Virus record (IMG/VR): IMGVR_UViG_3300040803_000026
Coordinates: 1 to 40,146 of that record
Source: a virus
Length of the DNA stretch: 40,146 bases
Reading direction: 5' to 3' (one strand)
In this document: one piece after another, positions 6,838-13,640 of the stretch
Position numbering within the stretch: the first letter of the stretch is position 1
Layout: each line of letters begins with the position of its first letter
Position numbers and translations under genes: made by a program
The notes under the pieces: generated by a model
Told to the model about the DNA's origin: nothing
Seen by the model: only the letters and a program-made list of their open reading frames with translations
The model's database searches: none

Positions 6838-7587
6838 ATGAAAAAATTGTTTAGTGTTTTGGCAGCGATTGTGTTCTGTTTTAGTTTGGGAGTGGCAAAT
6901 GTTTCGGCTGACCCTACAGCCACAGCAAGTGTAGATGGTGTTTCAGCAAATGCAGGTATTAACGAGGCGGGGACTATCAAGGATTCTTTTAACGCCGGTC
7001 CTGGAAAACGTGGTCTTTATCTTATGAATCAGGCTAACTTTATTCCACCCGCATCCTTTTTCGGTCCGAATGAAGAAGGTCATCAATTCTTCCCGTTGAA
7101 GACCCTTTTGTCCTTTAAAGATTGTTGGACAATTGATGAGGCAAACAACATGCTTTCTAAGAAACGTGGTGGTAAAGATGTTGAGATTCGTCCTATCGTA
7201 GAAAAAGCAAAAGATGCACCCGAAGTTCTTGCAGTTCGATGTGTTTTGGTTACACCTACTGTAGATTATAAGGTAGTTGGTTTTGGTGCCATCGCAGCAA
7301 AAGATGATGGTTCCATTACACCTGATGTTTTTGCCCGCGCTATTATTGAGGCAGAAAAAGTTGGTGCCAATGTTATTCAATTCTTGGCAGAAGGTAAGAA
7401 TGTAAAACTTTGTGCCGATGGTTGGGGTATCAATCTTAATGGTGGTGTTTCTGTTATTCGTGGGGATAATGATACTGATGGTGCCGGTGGTGGTGGTGGT
7501 TTCGCGGGTACCGGTTATTCGTCATATGAATCAGGTTATGTTAATATGCCTTGGCTTCAAATGGCGTTCCTTACTGTTCCTGAATAA
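6838..7587 (+). CDS. Secreted protein, unknown
   Basis: ATG 6838 (after GAGAGGAA) gives 249 aa. The upstream in-frame ATG at 6787 lies inside the leader stem-loop and is rejected. The signal peptide MKKLFSVLAAIVFCFSLGVA ends in VSA before DPT. The mature part has a Thr/Ala/Gly-rich start, a central mixed alpha/beta part with three Cys (in KDCW, VRCVL, KLCADG) and a Gly-rich stretch near residues 214-222. No catalytic motif is recognised. It shares the MKKLFS start with the gene at 5708, suggesting related export signals. It is closed off by the strong terminator at 7616. Confidence 0.7.
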   Translation: MKKLFSVLAAIVFCFSLGVANVSADPTATASVDGVSANAGINEAGTIKDSFNAGPGKRGLYLMNQANFIPPASFFGPNEEGHQFFPLKTLLSFKDCWTIDEANNMLSKKRGGKDVEIRPIVEKAKDAPEVLAVRCVLVTPTVDYKVVGFGAIAAKDDGSITPDVFARAIIEAEKVGANVIQFLAEGKNVKLCADGWGINLNGGVSVIRGDNDTDGAGGGGGFAGTGYSSYESGYVNMPWLQMAFLTVPE

Positions 7588-7615
7588 ATAGAGAAGTTAT
7601 ATAGAGTAATAATGT

Positions 7616-7651
7616 AATCGGTAGAGGTTGACTCCTCTACCGATTTTTTTT
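7616..7651 (+). terminator. Rho-independent terminator
   Basis: Perfect 12-bp stem AATCGGTAGAGG (7616-7627) / CCTCTACCGATT (7634-7645), six-base loop, then eight T. It ends the operon of the secreted protein at 6838. Confidence 0.92.
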
Positions 7652-7653
7652 GG

Positions 7654-7682
7654 TTTACACTCGGACTGAAATAGTGTATAAT
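7654..7682 (+). promoter_or_regulatory. T4-early-type promoter
   Basis: TTTACA (7654-7659), 17-nt spacer, TATAAT (7677-7682), starting 2 nt after the terminator U tract. It drives the PEP-CTERM gene and the lipoprotein after it. Confidence 0.88.
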
Positions 7683-7744
7683 GTATTTAAAGAAGTGAAA
7701 GAGATACATTTAAACCTAAAACCCTTAAAAAGAAAGGAAGTAAA

Positions 7745-8362
7745 ATGAAGAAACTTGTTTTGTTTATTAGTATTTTGTGTGTGGTGTTTTTATCGGTTGT
7801 GACTGCTACTGCTCTTACAATGAGTGAGGTTACTAATGGTACCAATCAATGTGATAATTTAATTGGTGCTGGTTATTTACCAAATTCGGGTGATGATGCC
7901 GAATTGGCTTGGGTAAATAGTGTTCTTGGTGGTGAGTATTTTCTTATTGAAAAATATGATGTGTTGCAATCTACTTGGGTTGAAGTAGAAAATGAACTCG
8001 GTGTAGTTGAACCCGGTGTAATTGCATCAGACCTTTTAGGAACACCTGAGTATTTCTTTATTAAAATCGGTGTTGGTGGACTTCCGAATGCAAATATTAC
8101 AGAACCTAATGTTCTTTATGATGAAAATGATACTGTTTTTGACCATTACTTGTATGCAAATGTTGGTGATTTGAATTGGGGTGTTATTGATTATACAAAA
8201 TGGGGATATGATAATATCAGTATTTGTAACATTGGTCGTATTAGTCATGTCGGTGAAGTTAGTGCCGCACCTGTTCCTGAACCCGCAACACTTCTTCTTT
8301 TCGGTACTGGATTGATGGGACTTGGTTTTTTCAATAGAAAACGAATTATTAAGAAAGGATAA
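7745..8362 (+). CDS. PEP-CTERM sorting-signal protein encoded by a phage
   Basis: 205 aa, ATG 7745 after AAAGGAAG. The N-terminal signal peptide is MKKLVLFISILCVVFLSVVT... with likely cleavage around residue 23. The C-terminal 29 residues are a textbook PEP-CTERM tail: VPEPATLLLF (from residue 177), a GTGLMGLGFF hydrophobic helix, then RKRIIKKG. In bacteria this signal is recognised and cut by an exosortase (EpsH/XrtA type) in the inner membrane, for surface or biofilm proteins. No exosortase is visible in the window, so the host should supply it. The middle part is acidic and beta-rich with two Cys (36 and about 160). It may decorate the infected cell surface. Confidence 0.85.
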   Translation: MKKLVLFISILCVVFLSVVTATALTMSEVTNGTNQCDNLIGAGYLPNSGDDAELAWVNSVLGGEYFLIEKYDVLQSTWVEVENELGVVEPGVIASDLLGTPEYFFIKIGVGGLPNANITEPNVLYDENDTVFDHYLYANVGDLNWGVIDYTKWGYDNISICNIGRISHVGEVSAAPVPEPATLLLFGTGLMGLGFFNRKRIIKKG

Positions 8363-8365
8363 AGA

Positions 8366-8791
8366 ATGAAAAAGAAATATAATTGGTATTTACGCTCTGT
8401 TTTATATATAACTTTAGCAATGTCTATATTTGTCTTTCTTAATGGTTGTCAAATGGAAGCAGATGTTGCCTCACACAACCTATCAAAAGCGGCAGATATG
8501 TTTGAAGTAGATAGGAGAATCGTATTCTATAACGGTATTACAGACACATATATGTTGACGATTGAAGGTAAATGTTCTCTTGGTAATTCTGATCCTCAAA
8601 GAGAAGTTACGGTTACCTGCAAGACAGGACCGAATCAATATAAGAAACATTTTCTTGGTCTATCTGATAATGTGACTTATTTCTGTGAACAAATTGAGAG
8701 TAAAGATGTAAATGCCTATAATTACAGGGTTGTTTTTAGACCCGAAACCATTATACCTGATATAGAAGTAGATACAAGTTTTAACAAATAA
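8366..8791 (+). CDS. Beta-sandwich phage lipoprotein
   Basis: 141 aa starting 3 nt after the PEP-CTERM gene. The signal region carries a lipobox LNGC with lipidated Cys28. The following sequence (HNLSKAADMFEVDRRIVFYNGITD, then CKTGPNQYKKHFLGLSDNVTYF and VVFRPETIIPDIEV) closely resembles a small lipoprotein family common in phages and annotated as beta-sandwich lipoprotein. It is expected to be anchored in the host envelope. The function is not established; superinfection exclusion or a lysis-related role are possibilities. Terminated at 8813. Confidence 0.75.
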   Translation: MKKKYNWYLRSVLYITLAMSIFVFLNGCQMEADVASHNLSKAADMFEVDRRIVFYNGITDTYMLTIEGKCSLGNSDPQREVTVTCKTGPNQYKKHFLGLSDNVTYFCEQIESKDVNAYNYRVVFRPETIIPDIEVDTSFNK

Positions 8792-8812
8792 AATAGTACT
8801 TTGTAAAAAGAG

Positions 8813-8848
8813 AATCGGTAGTGAATTTTCTTCACTACCGATTTTTTT
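8813..8848 (+). terminator. Rho-independent terminator
   Basis: Perfect 13-bp stem AATCGGTAGTGAA (8813-8825) / TTCACTACCGATT (8831-8843), loop TTTTC, T tract to 8848. The base of the stem (AATCGGTAG) is identical to that of the terminator at 7616. Confidence 0.92.
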
Positions 8849-8851
8849 ATG

Positions 8852-8880
8852 TTTACAATCTATAAAAGATGTGTTATTAT
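8852..8880 (+). promoter_or_regulatory. T4-early-type promoter for gene 32
   Basis: TTTACA (8852-8857), 17-nt spacer, TATTAT (8875-8880), immediately after the terminator. Confidence 0.85.
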
Positions 8881-8974
8881 AGAAGAAAAATTACGAATAA
8901 TATCAAAAATTTAAAAAATTAAACGGGTTTTTATCGTGATTTTTACACCCAAAATAAAAAGGAGATTTAAAAAT
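8881..8974 (+). promoter_or_regulatory. A/T-rich leader of gene 32, possible autoregulatory operator
   Basis: About 85 nt of transcript precede the ATG at 8975. It is almost unstructured and A/U-rich, with one short pairing GGGT (8925-8928) / ACCC (8947-8950) around ATCGTGAT. T4 gene 32 mRNA is repressed by its own product through a 5' pseudoknot followed by an unstructured A/U-rich tract; the composition here is compatible, but the folding evidence is weak. Confidence 0.35.
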
Positions 8975-9937
8975 ATGAGTAAATGGATTAATAAAGATTT
9001 GTTTGGAAAGTTTCAAGAAGAAAAGAAACAAGAGAAGGAAGCACCAAATGCAACAGGTATCAATCGAATGGAGTATCTTTGGAAAAATCCCGAAAAGGGA
9101 ACTGAAACAACACCAAAGGTTTATGTAGGTCGTTTTCTTCCAGATAAGAAAGATAAGTTTTATGACAAGTATTCTTATCATATGTTTAAGACAGGTGAAA
9201 AGTGGGCATTTTTCCTTTGTAAGAAAACCTATGGTATGGAAGAATTTTGTCCTTTGTGTGAGGCAACAAGAAAATTGTATATGGGTTCTGCCGCCGATAA
9301 AAAGATGGCATATAACTACAAGAGAAAAGATAAATTCGTTGGTAACTTCTATGTCATTGATGATCCGAGGGATGGTGAAAGAGAGAAACAAGATAAAGTT
9401 AATGGAACTGTTAAACTTTATGAATTTCCCGGTAAGGTAGAAATGAAGTTGAAAGAACAGATTACTGACTCTAAGTATGGTCTTGGTCCTGCTATCTTTG
9501 ATCCAGGTGCCGATGGATATGATTTTATTATCAAGGTTCTTTCAACAAAGAAAGACGAAAAGGGTAATGTATGGCCTGATTACTCAAATTCAGAGTTTTC
9601 TCGTAAACCATATGCTCTTAAAGATAGTGACCAAGAAATAAAACAAATCATGGAGTCAAGAATTGATATTGATGAATATATTAAATCAATGGATAAGACT
9701 GATGAAGAAATGATTGCTGTATTGAAATCCGAAATGTTGTGGGACTTGGTTAAGGATGAGTATAATCGTAAGACGAAAAAAGAAACAAAGGTAGAATCAA
9801 CAATCGGTGATGATTGGGACGACTCAAAATGGGACAACGTAGAATCCAGTGAGGAAGAAGAAAAAACTACCAACACAACTTCTTCAACTTCTGAAGATAG
9901 TGATGAAGAACTATTAAAAGAATTGGAAAATCTATAA
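8975..9937 (+). CDS. 32: Single-stranded DNA-binding protein, T4 gp32-like
   Basis: 320 aa from ATG 8975, with GGAG 8961-8964 upstream (an in-frame ATG at 8936 lies in the leader and lacks a site). The zinc ligands are His69, Cys82, Cys92 and Cys95; the spacings 13-10-3 are exactly those of T4 gp32 (His64, Cys77, Cys87, Cys90). The N-terminus is basic and would give cooperative binding. The last 40-50 residues are highly acidic (ESSEEEEK, SEDSDEELLKELENL), the protein-interaction tail. T4 gp32 is 301 aa. It coats single-stranded DNA during replication, recombination and repair, and binds primase and helicase loader. Confidence 0.93.
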   Translation: MSKWINKDLFGKFQEEKKQEKEAPNATGINRMEYLWKNPEKGTETTPKVYVGRFLPDKKDKFYDKYSYHMFKTGEKWAFFLCKKTYGMEEFCPLCEATRKLYMGSAADKKMAYNYKRKDKFVGNFYVIDDPRDGEREKQDKVNGTVKLYEFPGKVEMKLKEQITDSKYGLGPAIFDPGADGYDFIIKVLSTKKDEKGNVWPDYSNSEFSRKPYALKDSDQEIKQIMESRIDIDEYIKSMDKTDEEMIAVLKSEMLWDLVKDEYNRKTKKETKVESTIGDDWDDSKWDNVESSEEEEKTTNTTSSTSEDSDEELLKELENL

Positions 9938-9947
9938 AATTTTTTCC

Positions 9948-9975
9948 TTGACTTTGTGAAAAAAGTGATTATCTT
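9948..9975 (+). promoter_or_regulatory. Probable promoter for the small heat-shock gene
   Basis: TTGACT (9948-9953), 16-nt spacer, TATCTT (9970-9975). It is weaker than the others and has a different -35. It is placed 12 nt before the hairpin at 9988, giving the same promoter-then-hairpin arrangement as at 6747. Confidence 0.55.
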
Positions 9976-9987
9976 TTCCTAAGAAAA

Positions 9988-10011
9988 CGAGAGAGGGTAA
10001 AACCTCTCTCG
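9988..10011 (+). promoter_or_regulatory. Leader stem-loop of the small heat-shock gene
   Basis: CGAGAGAGG (9988-9996) / CCTCTCTCG (10003-10011), a perfect 9-bp stem with loop GTAAAA. No U tract follows (AAATAATGATTTGAGGGAGG), so it is not a terminator. Close to the predicted transcript start. Confidence 0.6.
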
Positions 10012-10043
10012 AAATAATGATTTGAGGGAGGATATAGGAAAAA

Positions 10044-10451
10044 ATGTTACCAGCACTAAGACGAAACTATGAAAAAGGTTTGACATCGGGAAATTTATTT
10101 GAAGAATTTTTTGGTAAAAATGGGTTTTTTGATGATTTTTTTAGTGATCTTACTGCATCAACTGGTGTAATATGGAATGTAAATGATGATGGTGATGTGG
10201 TTTATCAAGTAGAATGTCCTGGTTTTAATGATAAAAATCTTAATGTAGAAATTGCAGATGGATTTGTGGAAATAACAGGTAAAAGAGAAGTAGATGGAAA
10301 ATTTGTAGGTTCAAGAGAAATTCATCAAAGATTTACAGTAGGAAAACCAGAAGATGTAAAAGCACAATTAAAAGATGGTATTCTATACTTAACTTTATCG
10401 TTTCCGAAAAGAGAAAAGAGTAAAGTTAAAATAGAAGTATCAGAAAATTAA
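10044..10451 (+). CDS. Small heat-shock protein (Hsp20/alpha-crystallin)
   Basis: 135 aa, ATG 10044 with GGGAGG about 13 nt upstream. The alpha-crystallin domain spans about residues 45-130: VVYQVECPGFNDKNLNVEI, FVEITGKREVDG, then the conserved DGILYLTLSFPKRE. The N-terminal arm contains FFGKNGFFDDFFSDL, an aromatic segment typical of oligomerising small Hsps. It is an ATP-independent holdase. Hsp20 genes are well known in T4-like phages of cyanobacteria and other aquatic hosts, often near replication or structural genes; a role in assembly or in protecting host proteins is inferred. Confidence 0.92.
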   Translation: MLPALRRNYEKGLTSGNLFEEFFGKNGFFDDFFSDLTASTGVIWNVNDDGDVVYQVECPGFNDKNLNVEIADGFVEITGKREVDGKFVGSREIHQRFTVGKPEDVKAQLKDGILYLTLSFPKREKSKVKIEVSEN

Positions 10452-10482
10452 TAAAATTTTAACAAAAATTTAATATAAAAAA

Positions 10483-10490
10483 TATAAATA
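10483..10490 (+). promoter_or_regulatory. T4-late-type promoter box
   Basis: TATAAATA at 10483-10490, the T4 late promoter consensus, about 50 nt before the gene at 10542 and with no early-type -35. In T4 such boxes are read by gp55/gp33 with the sliding clamp. In AT-rich DNA it could be chance. Confidence 0.5.
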
Positions 10491-10541
10491 ATAAAGAAAA
10501 TGTGTTATGTGATAAAAAAATTTAAAAAGGGAGAATAAAAT

Positions 10542-11081
10542 ATGGGAGATAGAGACAATAACGCGGATTCAAATACAATCGCAAGAGAAATTGCACAACA
10601 AGTTGCACAACAAGTTGCTCAAGCAGTGTCCGATGCTATTTCTAAAGTACTTCAATCACAAACACTAACAACAGGAATGTCTTCACAACAAGATAGAATG
10701 GGTGATATTGGTGGTACAGAGAGACTAGAGAAAGATAGTATGGATAACGCAGGAATACTTTTCTCAAATATGAAACGTACTTATGATGAGTATCAACAAG
10801 AGTCACTTGAAAGCATTAAAAGAAATAGAGCATATGTTGATAAAGTTATTTCTGATGCACAACAATATGACAACCAAAGACAAACTATTGCTAATCAAGC
10901 ACTACAAAACGCAGTAGAAACTGCGAATATGGTAGGAAAACAAGCAGTTCGTCATAGTGATTTGGCAATTGACCGTCAATGGAATGTTGATGAACAAAAT
11001 TACACCGCAGCAGAAATTCTTAGAGATGAAACTTTCAAAGATGCAATCGCAGCGGCAGTTGCTAAGGCAGCACAAAAGTAA
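10542..11081 (+). CDS. Helical protein, possible virion component
   Basis: 179 aa, ATG 10542 after AAAAAGGGAG. Apart from a polar start, the protein is almost entirely helix-forming and rich in Ala, Gln, Asn and Asp: REIAQQVAQQVAQAVSDAISK (two tandem AQQV units near residues 18-25), then long amphipathic helices, ending AAAVAKAAQK. It has no Cys. The composition, late promoter and private terminator suggest an abundant coiled-coil structural or scaffold-like protein. No family recognised; codons are of the well-expressed type. Confidence 0.65.
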   Translation: MGDRDNNADSNTIAREIAQQVAQQVAQAVSDAISKVLQSQTLTTGMSSQQDRMGDIGGTERLEKDSMDNAGILFSNMKRTYDEYQQESLESIKRNRAYVDKVISDAQQYDNQRQTIANQALQNAVETANMVGKQAVRHSDLAIDRQWNVDEQNYTAAEILRDETFKDAIAAAVAKAAQK

Positions 11082-11109
11082 ATAAAAAAGATATAGGTAA
11101 GTAAAAGTG

Positions 11110-11143
11110 AAAAGGGGAGCTGTGAAAATAGTTCCCCTTTTTT
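11110..11143 (+). terminator. Rho-independent terminator
   Basis: AAAAGGGGA (11110-11118) pairs with TCCCCTTTT (from 11133), extendable by three further pairs including one G-U, followed by T-rich sequence. It ends the gene at 10542. Confidence 0.88.
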
Positions 11144-11144
11144 A

Positions 11145-11173
11145 TTTACATTTTTTATACTTTGTGATATAAA
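11145..11173 (+). promoter_or_regulatory. T4-early-type promoter
   Basis: TTTACA (11145-11150), 17-nt spacer, TATAAA (11168-11173), overlapping the terminator tail. TATAAT also occurs at 11174. The -10 region by chance or design also reads TATAAATA. Confidence 0.75.
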
Positions 11174-11205
11174 TATAATAGAATGTTATATTGGAGGAAA
11201 ATGTT

Positions 11206-11754
11206 TTGGCAAATAAAGGTAGTGCTTTTGAAAGAGAAGTAAGCAAATATTTATCTAAATGGTTAACGGGTTCAGAAAAACCTTATCAATATTGGCGGAT
11301 GCCTGGTAGTGGTTGTTTATGTACAATATCAGAAGAAAATGCTGATTTATCTGGTGATATAAGGTCACTAACAACTGAAGCAAAGTTTTTGACTGATTTA
11401 TTTTCTATTGAGTTAAAGACAGGATATCCACAAACATCTTTTTGGCAACATTTTGCTAAGATAAAAGGATTCAAGTTAAAGGAATTTTGGCAACAAGCAA
11501 GTAGGGATGCGTCAAAATCGGAAAAAAGACCTATGCTTATCTATAGAAAAAAAGGTAAGAAGGTTTTAGTTGGTATTGATTATGAGACTTATGATATCAT
11601 ATGCTATCATATGAATGAATTGGTTCATATAAATAATATAAGAATGTATTTTCCAGAAGAAAATGATGATTTGTTACCATTGGTTTTAATGGATTTTTAT
11701 AATTTTTTTGATGTATTAAAACCAGAAAGTATAAAAAATATATGGCATAAATAG
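11206..11754 (+). CDS. PD-(D/E)XK nuclease, Holliday-junction-resolvase-like
   Basis: 182 aa. The start is TTG 11206, 8 nt after GGAGGAAAA; the ATG at 11201 is out of frame and the TTG at 11191 precedes the ribosome site. Motifs: GSAFEREVSKYL (motif I Glu), GSGC, GDI (Asp), then FSIELKTGY containing the E-x-K catalytic pair. This order is that of the PD-(D/E)XK superfamily, as in resolvases and phage restriction-like nucleases. Conserved EFWQQASRDA resembles phage resolvase-type sequences. Likely cleaves branched DNA during recombination-dependent replication or packaging, or acts in repair. It sits between gene 32 and rnh. Confidence 0.7.
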   Translation: MANKGSAFEREVSKYLSKWLTGSEKPYQYWRMPGSGCLCTISEENADLSGDIRSLTTEAKFLTDLFSIELKTGYPQTSFWQHFAKIKGFKLKEFWQQASRDASKSEKRPMLIYRKKGKKVLVGIDYETYDIICYHMNELVHINNIRMYFPEENDDLLPLVLMDFYNFFDVLKPESIKNIWHK

Positions 11755-11762
11755 GGCTAAAA

Positions 11763-12167
11763 ATGGCAAAATTAAACTTTACTCCTAGTGAATTTGCGGA
11801 TTTTGTAATAGCATTTTTATTAGACAAAATGATAAATCCTGATGAAATTATAATAGAAAATGAAAAATTTACTAAATTAATTAATAAAATATCAGGTCAA
11901 GGTGCTAAACCACTTTTTACTAAATATTATCTGGATATGACAGCTGATGAAAGAATGTTATATAAGAGGTTTAAGAATACAATAGAGCCGGGTGCAACAA
12001 CAATGTCGGTAATAGATGTAAAACCAGAAAAAGCAAAAGTAAAAGGTAGTGGTTTGACGGATTTTGCTAAAAAAGCAATAAAAATGTTATTACTACAAAG
12101 TGGTAAATCAGAAGAAGAAGTTGAAATGCTCTTAGAGCAATACAAGGAGGAGATTTTAAATGGGTGA
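11763..12167 (+). CDS. Phage hypothetical protein, 134 aa
   Basis: ATG 11763, 8 nt after the TAG of the nuclease gene, with AGGG as a weak site. The N-terminal half has hydrophobic helices (FADFVIAFLLDKM) and the C-terminal half ends in an amphipathic acidic helix (KSEEEVEMLLEQYKEEIL). Position between gene 32 and rnh corresponds to where T4 keeps genes 59, 33 and dsbA, but no similarity to those could be seen. Its stop overlaps the next start. Confidence 0.65.
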   Translation: MAKLNFTPSEFADFVIAFLLDKMINPDEIIIENEKFTKLINKISGQGAKPLFTKYYLDMTADERMLYKRFKNTIEPGATTMSVIDVKPEKAKVKGSGLTDFAKKAIKMLLLQSGKSEEEVEMLLEQYKEEILNG

Positions 12168-12492
12168 ATTGAGTGGTGCGGGTATTAGTGATGTACAAGG
12201 TGAAAAAATGGCAGCAGATCACGCTGTTAATACACCAAAAAGTAATGGTGAGGGTGGTACAGTAAAAGGTGTACCAACAGATGTTGATGGTGTGTTTGCA
12301 GATGGTGAGAGAAATGGTATACCAGTTTTTGATGTATCACCAGAAGAATTTTACAATAATATGAAAATGGATCGTAAAAGACTCAGATTTAGTAATGATT
12401 CGAATGCTACAAAATATATGAAAAGTACAAAGTATTCAAGACCTTTTTGGATTAGAAACACTAAAGATGGTTTTTTAAGAAAAATAAAGTAA
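12160..12492 (+). CDS. Phage hypothetical protein, 110 aa
   Basis: ATG 12160 with strong AAGGAGGAG and an 8-nt overlap with the previous gene. The first 55 residues are Gly/Asp/Asn-rich and probably disordered; the second half is basic with FDVSPEEFYNNMKMDRKRLRF and KYSRPFWIRNTKDGFLRKI. It could be a nucleic-acid-associated adaptor, but no family is recognised. Confidence 0.65.
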   Translation: MGELSGAGISDVQGEKMAADHAVNTPKSNGEGGTVKGVPTDVDGVFADGERNGIPVFDVSPEEFYNNMKMDRKRLRFSNDSNATKYMKSTKYSRPFWIRNTKDGFLRKIK

Positions 12493-12493
12493 G

Positions 12494-12522
12494 TTTACAA
12501 GTGTCTGATTTTATAGTATAAT
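12494..12522 (+). promoter_or_regulatory. T4-early-type promoter for rnh
   Basis: TTTACA (12494-12499), 17-nt spacer, TATAAT (12517-12522), directly after the preceding stop. Confidence 0.88.
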
Positions 12523-12553
12523 ATAATTATACTAAGAAAGGAAAGGTAATGAA

Positions 12554-13483
12554 ATGTCTAATTGTGTTCTTATTGATTTTAATAATTTGTGTTATAGGTT
12601 ACTTTTTACAAAAGAAGTTGGTTTGGGTATGATGCAACACGGTGCCGTACCTGATTTTAAACTATGGAGATATATGGTTTTGGATGCCGTATATCAACTT
12701 ATGTTGAAATTTGATGTAACAGAGTTGGTTCTTGCTATTGATGATAAAAATTCATGGAGAAGGTCATTTTTTCCAAGATATAAAGAGTCAAGAAAGATAA
12801 AAAGAGATAAGCAAGAAGATATTAATTGGGAAATGGTTTTTGGTGTGATTGCAAAATTTCAGGGTGAGTTGAAACATCATTTTCCATTTAAAGTTTTAAA
12901 AATTAAGTCAGCAGAAGCAGATGATATTATTGGCACTATTTCATTATATAGTGAAAATAAGAAAGATATTATTATATCTTCAAATGATGAGGATTTTCTT
13001 CAATTAGCCTCAGATAAAGTAAAAATATGGAATCCATCAAAGAAAGAATTTTCTATCTGTGATAATACAGAAGAATTTCTTGTCAGTAAATGCCTAATGG
13101 GTCAAGCTAAAGACGATATTTTTAATGTGTTAACTCCTAATGATTGGGGTCAAACAGAGAAAACTATTGGTGTTAGAAAACCAGGATTAGGTCCCGTCGC
13201 AGTAAAAAAGATATTAAGTGAAGGTTTGGAAAATTGGTTTAAGAAAAATACTGGTAAAAAACTTGATGTGGATGTCGATCCAAAAGAGAATTTTAAAAGA
13301 AATAAAATTCTTATTGATTTTACAAGAATACCAGATACAATAAAGAATAGAATTTTAGATGAATATTTTTCTTATTCTTTTCCACCACCAGCAAATATAT
13401 TTCCATTTATTAAAAAATATGGAATGAAGGGTTTTGTTGATGATTTTACACGGTTTGAAAATTGTATGTTGAAATTATATTAA
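12554..13483 (+). CDS. rnh: RNase H / flap 5'-nuclease, T4 Rnh-like
   Basis: 309 aa (T4 RNase H is 305). FEN-family acidic motifs appear in order: LIDFNNLCYR (residues 6-15), AIDDKNSWRRSFFPRYKESR with conserved Arg/Lys clamp, AEADDIIGTI, SSNDEDFLQL, then GQAKDDIFNV and the helix-hairpin-helix GLGPVAVKKIL. These residues bind two metal ions. In T4 the enzyme removes RNA primers and flaps from lagging-strand fragments, stimulated by gp32, also encoded here. ATG 12554 follows GAAAGGAAAGG. All key acidic residues are present. Confidence 0.93.
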   Translation: MSNCVLIDFNNLCYRLLFTKEVGLGMMQHGAVPDFKLWRYMVLDAVYQLMLKFDVTELVLAIDDKNSWRRSFFPRYKESRKIKRDKQEDINWEMVFGVIAKFQGELKHHFPFKVLKIKSAEADDIIGTISLYSENKKDIIISSNDEDFLQLASDKVKIWNPSKKEFSICDNTEEFLVSKCLMGQAKDDIFNVLTPNDWGQTEKTIGVRKPGLGPVAVKKILSEGLENWFKKNTGKKLDVDVDPKENFKRNKILIDFTRIPDTIKNRILDEYFSYSFPPPANIFPFIKKYGMKGFVDDFTRFENCMLKLY

Positions 13484-13491
13484 AAAATCTG

Positions 13492-13520
13492 TTTACAAGT
13501 AGTGTTTTATATGATATAAT
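13492..13520 (+). promoter_or_regulatory. T4-early-type promoter
   Basis: TTTACA (13492-13497), 17-nt spacer, TATAAT (13515-13520), right after rnh. Confidence 0.88.
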
Positions 13521-13640
13521 GTAGTTATAAGTTGAGGTAAAATAGACAATCGGAGGTAAAACATTTATTGGACTTGGGTGTTGAGTTTTAGGAACTCAAC
13601 GAATTTTTAAATTCAAAAACTTATTCAGGAGGAATCGGAA
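13521..13640 (+). promoter_or_regulatory. Long structured leader with hairpin
   Basis: About 114 nt of leader precede ATG 13641. It contains CGGAGGT (13551-13557), a perfect 8-bp stem GTTGAGTT (13580-13587) / AACTCAAC (13593-13600), and a small AT hairpin after it. The first GGAGG could serve a tiny TTG-started peptide (seven codons from 13568) whose stop lies in the stem, as in attenuator-like leaders; this is speculative. Confidence 0.45.

Noticed and set aside
9988-10011. Hairpin as intrinsic terminator of gene 32
   Set aside because: No U tract follows; it lies in the leader of the Hsp20 gene after a likely promoter.
11168-11175. T4 late promoter TATAAATA before the resolvase-like gene
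   Set aside because: It coincides with the -10 of an early-type promoter with correct -35 and spacing, so the early reading explains it; dual use not excluded.
11201-11203. ATG as start of the PD-(D/E)XK nuclease
   Set aside because: Out of frame with the conserved protein; TTG 11206 is in frame with good ribosome-site spacing.
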